From the NCBI GenBank assembly GCA_965197545.1, contig CBDANJ010000008.1, forward strand, positions 2,604,001-2,668,000: a DNA stretch of 64,000 bases, in the 5' to 3' direction. Of this stretch, positions 1 to 7,917 are shown piece by piece. The translations under genes and the position numbers were made by a program. Within the stretch, counting starts at the first letter, position 1. Each line of letters starts with the position of its first letter. The stretch is from CATOSP01 sp965197545 (GTDB taxonomy: Bacteria; Chloroflexota; Dehalococcoidia; Lucifugimonadales; UBA3495). The notes beneath the pieces were generated by a model that searched no databases, had not been told where the DNA came from, and worked only from the letters and a program-made list of their open reading frames with translations.

Positions 1-580
1 CGGGGACCATCGGCTTTCCAATGACAAACACACTGCGTTGTCTGAGTATCCTAGCCATGGCATCGCCACTTGCCGTTGGTTCCCACCACGCTATCGTCGG
101 CGAATCTCCGTCCGGGAGGAATAGAGTTGTAACTCGCTGTCCGCTCTCATCGGTTGAAATCATTGCCACCTGAATGGGATCGTTCGTGTTTATAACGTAC
201 AACTTCCCGTCTCCCTCAAGATCCCTGCAAGCGAACCAGAGCCCGACCAGTGGGTCCCAACTGAAATCCAGCAAACCGGTGGCGGCGCCCAGATGCTGCA
301 ACTTGGCGAGCAACTCCAGATCTGAAATCTCACGCCCGGATTCCACACCAAGCCCCTGTGTACGCGCTGGGGCAATGAGTGTGGTTTGGTGATAGTCCAA
401 GTACAGATTGGGGAATTCAGGGCGAAATTGTACTCCTTCCCCAAGTTGTTTTCTCAACCTCCGCGTAGCCCCGGAGTGGAGCGGCCAGTGCGTATTGCAC
501 TGCCCCCTAAAGGCGTAAGTCCCAACACCTAGTTTATTCGTAGTGTCGCTGATCTTGCTCAAGTAGCTATCAAGTTTCAT
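1..580 (-). CDS. FRG-domain protein, 3' end beyond the window
   Basis: Reading the minus strand from an ATG at 580 gives 193 uninterrupted codons to the window edge, so the C-terminus is missing. The translation has the two hallmarks of the FRG domain: YAFRGQCNTHWPL near residue 22, and about 75 residues later the stretch LQHLGAATGLLDFSWDPLVG followed by LWFACR, matching the family pattern QHyGlPTrLLDwt-nPlvAlwFA. FRG proteins are of uncertain biochemical function. They are often found in defence and accessory islands, sometimes fused to or beside other effectors. The neighbours here (a toxin-antitoxin pair and a restriction-methylation gene) fit that setting. The domain call is seen directly. 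A role in phage defence is inference. Confidence 0.85.
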   Translation of the reverse strand, partial: MKLDSYLSKISDTTNKLGVGTYAFRGQCNTHWPLHSGATRRLRKQLGEGVQFRPEFPNLYLDYHQTTLIAPARTQGLGVESGREISDLELLAKLQHLGAATGLLDFSWDPLVGLWFACRDLEGDGKLYVINTNDPIQVAMISTDESGQRVTTLFLPDGDSPTIAWWEPTASGDAMARILRQRSVFVIGKPMVP

Positions 581-1007
581 GTACATCTATCCGGAAATCC
601 CATCCAGTGAAGCGGCTACAGTCTGCACAATCGTTGTGTCAGGATGGTTATATTACCTTGACTTGATCCCAGTCCCTGCGCCACTCCCGATGTTAGTTCG
701 ACGATTAATTGCTCCAACCCAATTGTACTGTTTTCTTCTGGATCCCACTTTCTCCTGGGCGTCCTCCAAGGAAAGGAGCCGGTTCTGGTGCAGGCACTCC
801 TGCCGGAAGCGTCGATTGAAAGCCCAGATGAAGGCGTTGCCGTGAGTTTACCTTGCCGCCTGAAGTCCAGACCCACCCCTTCAGGTACGCCCACGTATTT
901 TCATTGTGAGCCAATTAGCCGTGGTGCCGTCCTTGGCAAGGTTGACCAGCATAATGGCTTTCAGGATAATGGACGCCACACTAAATGTTCCGTACAGGAT
1001 ACGTGCA
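581..1007. other. Intergenic region, no supported gene
   Basis: This gap lies between the FRG gene (minus strand) and the vapB-like gene (plus strand), so it should hold their divergent promoters. Short open frames cross it on both strands, but none has a recognisable domain or a convincing ribosome binding site. No clear repeat or RNA gene was seen. Confidence 0.4.
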
Positions 1008-1259
1008 GTGACTAACAGATTAGATGTACGGCTGGACTCCGAACACCGGCGGCGGTTGGAGGAATTGGCTGAGGAGAATGGAGTACCCATTTCGGAAGTC
1101 GTGCGACGCCTTATCGACGGAGCCTATGAGGACATCCTGCGAGCGCGCCGCAAGCAGGCGATTGAACGGCTGATAGGGTTGAACGTAGAAGACCCGCCAG
1201 ACCCGGATATCCTCTCCCGCGAGTTGGAGGCCTCCCATGAACCCGGCGGTCTTTATTGA
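1008..1259 (+). CDS. Ribbon-helix-helix antitoxin, VapB-like
   Basis: A small protein of 83 residues when read from the GTG at 1008. The open frame extends upstream to ATG codons at 906, 954 and 966, but similarity to ribbon-helix-helix proteins begins at VTNRLDVRLDSEH. An AGGA lies about nine bases before the GTG. The pattern (short basic beta strand, a helix with RRLEELAEENG, then ISEVVRRLIDGAYEDIL) is that of an RHH DNA-binding antitoxin with a C-terminal toxin-binding tail. It overlaps the downstream PIN-domain toxin gene by 23 bases, the usual layout of vapBC modules. Such antitoxins neutralise the toxin and repress their own operon. The start codon is uncertain. Confidence 0.75.
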   Translation: MTNRLDVRLDSEHRRRLEELAEENGVPISEVVRRLIDGAYEDILRARRKQAIERLIGLNVEDPPDPDILSRELEASHEPGGLY

Positions 1260-1695
1260 CGCTAACGTTCCCATCTACGCTGCTGGGCGGGAACATCCCT
1301 ATAAGCAACCATGCGCTCGGATTCTCCGTATACTGGCGGATGACCCCCAGTCATTCGTAACCGACTCCGAAGTACTCCAGGAAATCATGCACCGATACCT
1401 GGCCTCGGGTCGGTGGACCTTGGGTCGGGAGGTGGTGCGGGCTTTCGCCGAGGCCATGCGCGGGCGTATCGAACCCGTCCATGCGGAAGACGTTACCCTG
1501 GCGGCGGAGTTGGCAGACCGCCATCCAGGGGTTAGTGCCAGAGACCTGGTTCACTCGGCAGTGATGCAACGGCTGGGAGCTGAGCGCATCATCTCGGCGG
1601 ACACAGACTTCGACCGCTTGGAAGGCATAGACAGGCTGGACCCCGCCCGCATCGAAGAATGGCAGGGGTCCATCCTGACCACCGAGGAAGACTAG
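1237..1695 (+). CDS. PIN-domain ribonuclease toxin, VapC-like
   Basis: This 152-residue protein has the PIN-domain acidic residues in order: D8 in VFIDANVPIY, E45 in SEVLQEIMHRY, D103 in SARDLVHSAVM, and D122/D126 in ISADTDFDRLEGI. PIN-domain toxins are Mg-dependent ribonucleases that usually cleave tRNA or rRNA and arrest growth when the antitoxin is lost. The gene starts inside the preceding RHH antitoxin gene, so the two are almost certainly cotranscribed and translationally coupled. It ends about 30 bases before the restriction-methylation gene on the same strand. The family assignment is strong. The RNA target is unknown. Confidence 0.85.
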   Translation: MNPAVFIDANVPIYAAGREHPYKQPCARILRILADDPQSFVTDSEVLQEIMHRYLASGRWTLGREVVRAFAEAMRGRIEPVHAEDVTLAAELADRHPGVSARDLVHSAVMQRLGAERIISADTDFDRLEGIDRLDPARIEEWQGSILTTEED

Positions 1696-1727
1696 CAGAG
1701 TCGCTCGTTAGTGAAGAGGAAACAGGG

Positions 1728-4217
1728 GTGGACATGGCCGTTCACATAGACATAGACGACCCCAGGTATCGTGATGCAGCGGCGCAGATCCTGCTGAGGT
1801 ATGACAACTTTCAACCTGAAGCCAACATCACCAGCGCAGTCCGGGACTTTCTCATCCTCACCGGGTTGGCCCGCAGCGAGGAAATCGTTGAAGAAAACCC
1901 ACCCTCGGACACCTCCCGGCGCGCCGTTGACCTGACTGCTCTTGACACCTTCATCGAGTTCAAGCGGCGGATTGGGACCGCAGGGGGCGGCGAACCCGAC
2001 CCCGAAAACGTGCGCCAACTGGACGACTATCTGGCTCAGTCAGCGGAGCAGGGAAGGGTCCGCATGGGCGTCCTCACCGACGGCAAAAGCTGGCTGCTGC
2101 GCTGGCCCGGTGCCGGCGAGATTCGTTTAACCCGCCCCTACGCATTCACCCTCGGGGGACCGGACGGGTGGTTCCCACTGTACGAGTGGCTGCGGGATAC
2201 CGCCCTTGTATCCCTGGAAGCCGTCAGCCCCGACAGGGAAGGAATCGCAGGGCATTTCGGTCCCGGCAGCCCTTCCTATCAGCGCGACATCGCCGCCCTG
2301 AAAATCCTCTACCTGGAAAACGCGGAACTGGAAACCATTCGGGTCAAGCGGCGGTTGTGGCATGACCTGTTACGCACCGCCCTCGGCGAAATCGCCGGCG
2401 GCACGGAGGAGATGGACGATCTGTTCGTCCGCCACACCTACCTGGGCGCCGTCATTGGAATGGTGGTGCAGGCTTCCTTCGGCATCGACATTGGCCGCCT
2501 GGCCGAGACCGACACCTCCGACCTGCTCCAGGGCCGGGAGTTGTACCGCGCCACCGGGTTGCAGGGAGTGCTGGAATCGGACTTCTTCGCCTGGCCGATT
2601 GAGGTTGGCGGCAACCCGCTGCTGCAAACGCTGGCCCGCCGCGTGGCTCGGTTCAACTGGGCCGAAGCTCCGCCGGATACCGCCGCCATCCTGTACGAGA
2701 CGGTAATTCCGCCGGAGGAGCGGCGGCAGTTGGGCGAATACTACACCCCCGCCTGGCTGGCCCGAGTCATGGTCCGGGAACTGGTGGACGACCCGCTGAA
2801 CCAGCGCGTTCTGGACCCGGCCTGCGGCTCCGGCACCTTCGTGACCGAGGCGGTCTCCCATTTCATTGCCGCCGCCGGTGCGACCAACTGGGAACCCAGC
2901 GAAGTGCTCAACCGCCTGCGGGACGCGGTAACCGGCATCGACGTTCACCCGGTGGCGGTGCACTTGGCCCGGGCCGCCTGGACTCTGGCCGCCCGCCCGG
3001 CCATCAACGCCGCCGCCACCGCAGGTTACGACGCCTCCCTCTCTATTCCGGTCTACCTCGGCGACGCCCTGCAGTTGCGCTTCCGCACAGGCGATATGTT
3101 CGCCGAGAACGAAATTACCATCCAGACCAGCGACGAGGAGAACACCGAGCTGGTCTTTCCCGTCAGCCTGGTGGAACGGGCCGAGGACTTTGACGCTTTG
3201 ATGGGGGATGTTTCCGCCCACATCGAACAAGGCGACGACCCCTTCTTGGCCCTGGACGACAACCACGTCAATGACCCCGTTGAGAGACAAATCATCGGCA
3301 ACACTATCACAGCTATGCAGCGTCTTCACGACCGGGGGCGCGACCACATCTGGGCATACTACACCCGCAACATGGTGCGCCCGGTGGTGCTATCGCGGGC
3401 CAGAGTGGACGTGGTGCTTGGCAACCCGCCTTGGATCAACTACAACCAGACCGCGGATATCCTGCGCACCGAATTACAGAGCCTGAGTCGGAACCGTTAC
3501 GGCATCTGGGCAGGGGGGCGCTTCGCCACCCACCAGGACGTGGCCGGGCTGTTCTTCTCTCGCAGCGTCGACCTGTACTTGAAGGAAGAGGGCGTCATTG
3601 GCTTCGTGATGCCTCACAGCGCGCTCCAAGCCGGGCAATACTCCAAGTGGCGCGGCGGGCGGTGGCACGCCGGCAGGTCGGGTCTGAGTGTCCAAGCGGA
3701 CTTCACCTTCAAGCCGTCCTGGGACCTGGAACAGCTTGAACCGAACAACTTCTTCCCGGTGCCGGCCTCGGTGGTGTTTGCCCGCAAATGCCCGCCGGAC
3801 GCCACAGGCAAACCTTTGGCGGGTTCGGTGGAGCGGTGGCTGGGAAAAGCCGGTGATGACAACGTACGCCGTGAGTCCGCCGGTATCACCGACACGGGGG
3901 TAGTGGGGGACTCCCCATACGCCGCACTGTCTCGGAACGGGGCCACCATATTCCCCCGAGTGTTTTTCTTCGTCAACGAAACGACCAACCCCGCCACAAT
4001 CCAGGCCGCGCCGACGGTCACCGTCAATCCCCGCCGGGGCAGTCAGGATAAGGCACCCTGGAGAGACCTGGATCTGACCGCCATCACCGGGCAGACCGTT
4101 GAGAACCGGCATCTGTTCGACGTGCATCTTGGAGAGACCATCGCCCCCTACGTTACCTTGGAACCTCTGAGAGCATTGCTCCCGTTGAAGCGCGGCGACG
4201 CAGACATTACCCACTGA
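1728..4217 (+). CDS. Type IIG-like restriction-methylation protein, N-terminal and methylase part (frameshifted)
   Basis: The large open frame has a nuclease-like N-terminus and an adenine-N6 DNA methylase core. A PD-(D/E)xK-type pattern is visible near residues 66-80 (VDLTALDTFIEFKRR, with D68, D73, E77 and K79). Methylase motif I, LDPACGSGTF, is near residue 362, and motif IV, GNPPW, near residue 566. The chosen start is GTG 1728, seven bases after AAGAGGA; ATG 1734 is the alternative. The frame ends with LLPLKRGDADITH and a stop at 4215-4217. The natural continuation lies one frame over and reaches 4857, so one extra base near 4205-4212 appears to split a protein of roughly 1,040 residues. 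Eco57I/type IIG enzymes both methylate and cut DNA. Whether this allele works is unclear. Confidence 0.8.
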   Translation: MDMAVHIDIDDPRYRDAAAQILLRYDNFQPEANITSAVRDFLILTGLARSEEIVEENPPSDTSRRAVDLTALDTFIEFKRRIGTAGGGEPDPENVRQLDDYLAQSAEQGRVRMGVLTDGKSWLLRWPGAGEIRLTRPYAFTLGGPDGWFPLYEWLRDTALVSLEAVSPDREGIAGHFGPGSPSYQRDIAALKILYLENAELETIRVKRRLWHDLLRTALGEIAGGTEEMDDLFVRHTYLGAVIGMVVQASFGIDIGRLAETDTSDLLQGRELYRATGLQGVLESDFFAWPIEVGGNPLLQTLARRVARFNWAEAPPDTAAILYETVIPPEERRQLGEYYTPAWLARVMVRELVDDPLNQRVLDPACGSGTFVTEAVSHFIAAAGATNWEPSEVLNRLRDAVTGIDVHPVAVHLARAAWTLAARPAINAAATAGYDASLSIPVYLGDALQLRFRTGDMFAENEITIQTSDEENTELVFPVSLVERAEDFDALMGDVSAHIEQGDDPFLALDDNHVNDPVERQIIGNTITAMQRLHDRGRDHIWAYYTRNMVRPVVLSRARVDVVLGNPPWINYNQTADILRTELQSLSRNRYGIWAGGRFATHQDVAGLFFSRSVDLYLKEEGVIGFVMPHSALQAGQYSKWRGGRWHAGRSGLSVQADFTFKPSWDLEQLEPNNFFPVPASVVFARKCPPDATGKPLAGSVERWLGKAGDDNVRRESAGITDTGVVGDSPYAALSRNGATIFPRVFFFVNETTNPATIQAAPTVTVNPRRGSQDKAPWRDLDLTAITGQTVENRHLFDVHLGETIAPYVTLEPLRALLPLKRGDADITH

Positions 4218-4263
4218 CCAGGACGGCCCCGGCGGCATCCGGCTTGGCGGGCTGGAACGACGG

Positions 4264-4857
4264 ATGCGGGAACGCTGGCAAACAGTCAACGCATTGTGGG
4301 AGGGCACTAAGGAATCAGTGAACAAATTGAATCTGTCGGGACAGATGGACTACCTGCATAAGCTCTCATCCCAGTTGCAATGGCGGGGTGACCCTGGCAA
4401 CAGGAAGGTGCGTGTTTTGTACAACCAATCGGGTGCCCCAACCGCTGCCTTGCTGGATAATGATGCGGCCTTAGTCGACTACACCCTGTATTGGGTTGCT
4501 TGCAAGGATGTAAACGAAGCCAACTATCTGATTGCGGTGATAAACAGCCAAGCGTTATCCGCAGCGGTAGCCCCGCTAATGCCCAAAGGGCAATTTGGCG
4601 CGCGCCACCTACAGAAGCACCTCTGGAAGCTGCCTATTCCTGAGTTTGATCCGGCGCAGGAGTTGCACGCAACCATAGCCGAGGCGGGGGCAATAGCAGG
4701 AGCCGCCGCGCAGAACAAGTTAGAGGAACTCAGAGTACAGCGGGGTGACAGGCTGACCGTAGCGATCGCCCGCCGGGAGTTGCGGGAGTGGCTGCGCACA
4801 TCGACGGAGGGTAAAGCCGTGGAGGCCGCTGTCGGAAGGCTACTGACCGTTGCGTAG
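4264..4857 (+). pseudogene. C-terminal part of the frameshifted type IIG-like gene
   Basis: This 197-residue frame continues the upstream methylase in frame +1. Reading frame 1 back from the ATG at 4264 gives TLPTDQDGPGGIRLGGLERR without a stop, starting where the upstream frame ends. The content (RERWQTVNALWEGTKESVN, then a segment ending GARHLQKHLWKLPIPEFDP) resembles the target-recognition and C-terminal region that follows the methylase core in long Eco57I-type enzymes. It is not a plausible independent gene. No ribosome binding site is seen at 4264. It could be restored by removing one base near 4209, by ribosomal frameshifting, or by correcting an assembly error. Confidence 0.7.
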
Positions 4858-5279
4858 GAGTGACCTGAAGCCGGTCCGAGGGAGGAAGGTTTCCCATTAT
4901 CGGCAAGTGCCCTGTAACACTGTTACCCACGCCGCAAAATTGCAGTACAACCCACATTTTCCGACCTGACAAGACGGAATTCATAACTCTTGAATGTTGC
5001 GGACGCCGTTCTCGTGAGCAGGGTTCATTTCGGGGGCCTGTGTAACCGAAGGACCGGAGCCGCAGGCTGCCGCCCGTCACTCTCTTGATGTTCGAATGGG
5101 CGTTTACACTTGAGCAAGAGCGGGAAACGGAGTTGGCGGGTACGGGACGCCAGAGCGCAACGCACCCAGCACCAGGATTCACTGTTCGTCCTCGCACGGC
5201 CATGTATGGCGGACAGTTGGGTTACAGGGCAACCGTGTGTTGATGAATGGGTCTTGCCCGCCTCCATGAACCATAAATT
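4858..5279. other. Intergenic region between the RM gene and the DUF2971 gene
   Basis: No supported gene. The open frames here lack domains and overlap one another on opposite strands. The only structured signal seen is the short perfect palindrome at 4914-4926. Confidence 0.4.
4914..4926. promoter_or_regulatory. Perfect 13-bp palindrome, possible operator
   Basis: GTAACA-C-TGTTAC is a perfect inverted repeat with a one-base centre, about 350 bases upstream of the DUF2971 gene and 57 bases after the type IIG C-terminal frame. Its form suits a dimeric repressor site. No matching regulator is visible in the window, so this is only a candidate. Confidence 0.25.
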
Positions 5280-6476
5280 GTGAGCAAACAGACCCGATTA
5301 GAACAGGAGCACCAGGGCATAGCCATGATAAATGCCACCGAAGTGGTCGAGGCAACTGCCAAGACAGGGTTTCGCTGCCAAGTCGAGGGATACCATCACG
5401 CATACAGCGACCGGGCAAAGATTCAGGCAAGGCTGTACGTCGCTAAGCTGTGCGCTGAATCACTCACCTTGAATGGGAGGGGTCGCCGAACGATGCTGTC
5501 GCAGATAGGCAGCGTAGCTGCGTGGCATCTTCGCTCGATTCAATCCAGTGAATGCGCGGCCAAGCTCGTGGAGGGCAAGACCGGTATCCCCAGCGTCCTG
5601 TATAAGTACATTCCCATGAAACGCATCGGCAAGGGGGCGCCGAGGGGCTTGCGGGCGACGCAGCCGTCAGCCCTCAACGACGTCATGGAGTGCAGCATCG
5701 GGCCAATGGGAGGGTTCGGTTCAGACGCCGGCAGTTATCGCGCTGTGGTCGGTGCAAAGCTACAGGAGTACCTAGGGGTCACCATGTCGGAGGGAGAGCT
5801 CGCGAAGCTGTGGATGACCAGCAACGGGGATATGGAGTTGTCAGGTTTTATTCGGGGGCACTTGGACTCCCGGGTGGGCGTGGTCTCGTTGAGCAGAGAC
5901 GCGCTCGTCCCCACGATGTGGGCTCATTACGCTCAGACTACCGGCGTCGTAGTAGGATACGACACGCAGGCTTTGACTAAGTTGGGATTTGACCTGAGGT
6001 CAGTGACGTACTTGGAAATAGCCCCGATGTACCAGCCAACGAGAGACGACGTGGTCCAGGCGGCGTTCGTTGACCACGAGAGTATGGAGAGAGACGCAGC
6101 AGCGGGCAAGGTTGTGCTGGGACGCCCCATTCTCTGTAGTGTCAACCTCACAACACTCTCCCCGGACTGGAGATCGTTGGCGCGACTGCTGTTCGTGAAG
6201 GGAATAGATTGGGCGTATGAGCAGGAGGTCAGGTTGCTAGTGGACCTACAGCAGACGCGGGATACCAAGAAGACCGACGAATACGACCAGCCCATCAAGG
6301 TCATAGACATTCCTCAGGAGGCAATCAGGGAAATCTACCGAGGGCCGCGTACCTCTGAGGCAGACATGGAGCGAGCAATAAAAGAAGCGCGCGGCGAGGA
6401 TGTGAAGGGGTTGTACGAAAGAGGAACGAGCTTTCGCAACTTCAGAATACAGAACACTGGAGGGTCACGTCACTGA
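5280..6476 (+). CDS. DUF2971-domain protein
   Basis: A 398-residue protein with the DUF2971 pattern. LYKYIPM near residue 106 is followed by a segment in which ALNDVMECS matches the family's lNDPfE element. VSLSRDALVPTMWAHYAQTT with a following GVVVGYD matches the core MWaHYA-xxGv motif. FVKGIDWAYEQEVRLLV matches the conserved K-xxxWxyE-xEvR element. The first 100 residues are an extra N-terminal region I do not recognise. The start is GTG 5280; ATG 5325 is an alternative. DUF2971 proteins have no established biochemical role but are common in accessory and defence neighbourhoods. The gene is followed after 17 bases by a hypothetical gene with a strong Shine-Dalgarno, so the two probably form an operon. 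Confidence 0.8.
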   Translation: MSKQTRLEQEHQGIAMINATEVVEATAKTGFRCQVEGYHHAYSDRAKIQARLYVAKLCAESLTLNGRGRRTMLSQIGSVAAWHLRSIQSSECAAKLVEGKTGIPSVLYKYIPMKRIGKGAPRGLRATQPSALNDVMECSIGPMGGFGSDAGSYRAVVGAKLQEYLGVTMSEGELAKLWMTSNGDMELSGFIRGHLDSRVGVVSLSRDALVPTMWAHYAQTTGVVVGYDTQALTKLGFDLRSVTYLEIAPMYQPTRDDVVQAAFVDHESMERDAAAGKVVLGRPILCSVNLTTLSPDWRSLARLLFVKGIDWAYEQEVRLLVDLQQTRDTKKTDEYDQPIKVIDIPQEAIREIYRGPRTSEADMERAIKEARGEDVKGLYERGTSFRNFRIQNTGGSRH

Positions 6477-6493
6477 CGAAGGAGGTATTCAGC

Positions 6494-7219
6494 ATGAGCT
6501 ACCATCTATACGAAATCTTGGTGGAGAGTTCTCAAATGTGGGTGAAGATTCAGTCGCCATGCTGGTCCGTGGAACAGGCGAAGATGTACTTCGGCGTTCG
6601 CTTCGGCGGCAAAGACCCGACCCAACCTGTGCCTGCTGACCCTCCTGTCCCTGTAAATCCACACCGCACCTTCGATGTCCCAACAATACTTACGGAGTGT
6701 ACTGAAAGCATCGCCAACTGGGATTCCGTCAAGGACTCCTTCCCTCCGGGGTGGGATGGTCACGAGTTCACACTGGTTGGTGAACCGTACCCGTGGTGTG
6801 AGAGTCTGGCAGACGGCTGTGACTGCCACGGATCAGAGGACGAACTAAGCAGCGCCTATTGCTCCGACTTCGGACTCGCAGGCGATGTAGAGGAGCGTGC
6901 GAGCAAGTCCTCCAACGTCCGGTACACCGAAAACCTGAGCAAATGGGAAGAAAGAGCAGCAGCCAGGGATAGGAGCTCCGGAGAACAGCCACCATACCGG
7001 GATGCGGTTGTACGTATGGCCGATTCCATCCTGCCCGCGGAACCAGACCCGGACCGGTTGATTATAGTGGTCGTGACAGACCGGAAAGACCCTAGGGGGA
7101 GAGGAGCGCTCATCACCGTGCAGAGAAATCCCAGGGATGGACTACACGAGGTGCCGGTCACGCATTATTTAACATGGGCGAATTGCTTGGAAGCGATAGA
7201 CGACCGGATGAACGGCTAG
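6494..7219 (+). CDS. Hypothetical protein cotranscribed with the DUF2971 gene
   Basis: A 241-residue protein I do not recognise. The start is well supported: GGAGGT at 6481-6486 lies seven bases before ATG 6494. It has a Trp- and Cys-containing middle (PYPWCESLADGCDCHGSED), an acidic segment, a charged linker (SKWEERAAARDR), and a C-terminal part with a strand-like RLIIVVVTDRKDPRGRGALI. No signal peptide or membrane segment is seen. It sits 17 bases after the DUF2971 stop, which suggests the two act together. No function is assigned. Confidence 0.6.
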   Translation: MSYHLYEILVESSQMWVKIQSPCWSVEQAKMYFGVRFGGKDPTQPVPADPPVPVNPHRTFDVPTILTECTESIANWDSVKDSFPPGWDGHEFTLVGEPYPWCESLADGCDCHGSEDELSSAYCSDFGLAGDVEERASKSSNVRYTENLSKWEERAAARDRSSGEQPPYRDAVVRMADSILPAEPDPDRLIIVVVTDRKDPRGRGALITVQRNPRDGLHEVPVTHYLTWANCLEAIDDRMNG

Positions 7220-7252
7220 TTAGGGACGCCTTCCGCCTCTCGACGTGGATAC

Positions 7253-7405
7253 CTAAACCTATACCAAGGTGGGATGTGCAATTCGGAGGACTTGAAGACC
7301 ACCGAAAGGACTCCACATCACCTCATATCACCCATAGGCCCTAACTGGGTGGCCACCGACAACGCCGCCTGGGGATATGTACATTTCACTTTGGCTTTAG
7401 TTTAG
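7253..7405. mobile_element. MITE-like element, family 2, copy 1
   Basis: A 153-bp unit bounded by inverted repeats. The left end reads CTAAACCTATACCAAGGTG and the right end, reversed, reads CTAAACTAAAGCCAAAGTG, with similarity continuing for about 28 bases. A second element with the same ends and nearly the same length lies at 56183-56334, but its interior is different. No transposase is encoded, so it would have to be mobilised in trans. Confidence 0.65.
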
Positions 7406-7419
7406 ATTGGGACCTCCCA

Positions 7420-7451
7420 CCGAAAAGTTCGCAATTCGGCACGTGCAGGCC
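7420..7451 (+). repeat. 32-bp imperfect inverted repeat, left copy
   Basis: It begins CCGAAAAGTTCGCAATTCGG and matches the reverse complement of 10845-10876 at 28 of 32 positions, the first 20 being identical. The pair encloses the 886-residue NTPase gene, which raises the possibility of a mobile unit or recombination site. Confidence 0.6.
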
Positions 7452-7591
7452 CCGTCTGAGAGGGGTCGAACCACTCATATGCGACAGATCCAGCAGAACC
7501 AATTATCTGTCCCCGTGATTTTACTTGCTGGTACCCAGGTCGACCGCCCAAGAGTAGCGCAGTTTTCCGTTGCTATTGTGTCTTTCGTATG

Positions 7592-7620
7592 AGGTTCTTG
7601 ATTTTGACCAGTTTAGGTGG
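7592..7620 (+). repeat. 29-bp direct repeat, left copy (candidate att site)
   Basis: This segment recurs in the same orientation at 14438-14465, with one substitution and one single-base indel. The right copy directly abuts a tRNA 3'-end fragment. That pattern is expected of attachment sites for an element integrated at a tRNA 3' end. No integrase is visible between the copies. Confidence 0.55.
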
Positions 7621-7917
7621 CGTGGATTCCGTATTGCCTCGCTTCTCGGTGCACAGCGTAGCGACTGTGCAGGTGATGCAATAAGCTGGTTGAAGATCGA
7701 GGCGTAAAGATGCCCAAATGCAGTTGGCATAAGCGGAACACGTTTACGACGTTCAACGCGAGGTTCAGGGTATGCTAGTATCGTTCGCACTGGGTGATCT
7801 TGGTAAAGTAGAAGCCTAGGGCCCCTCTATGATTCGAGTGAAAGGATTAGTTCCACAGAATCCACGACGGAGAGTAAGGAAATCGAGAGCCTAGATCAAA
7901 CAGGGCAATGTGTCATC

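Larger units (their letters stand above)
7220..7917. other. Intergenic region with an inverted-repeat element and repeat ends
   Basis: About 700 bases without a supported gene. It contains an inverted-repeat element (7253-7405), the left copy of a 32-bp inverted repeat (7420-7451) and the left copy of a 29-bp direct repeat (7592-7620). The remainder before the NTPase gene shows no clear gene or strong promoter. Confidence 0.5.

Noticed and set aside
2370..3347. Long minus-strand frame opposite the methylase
   Set aside because: It mirrors the methylase core, whose motifs are clear. The minus frame has no domain.
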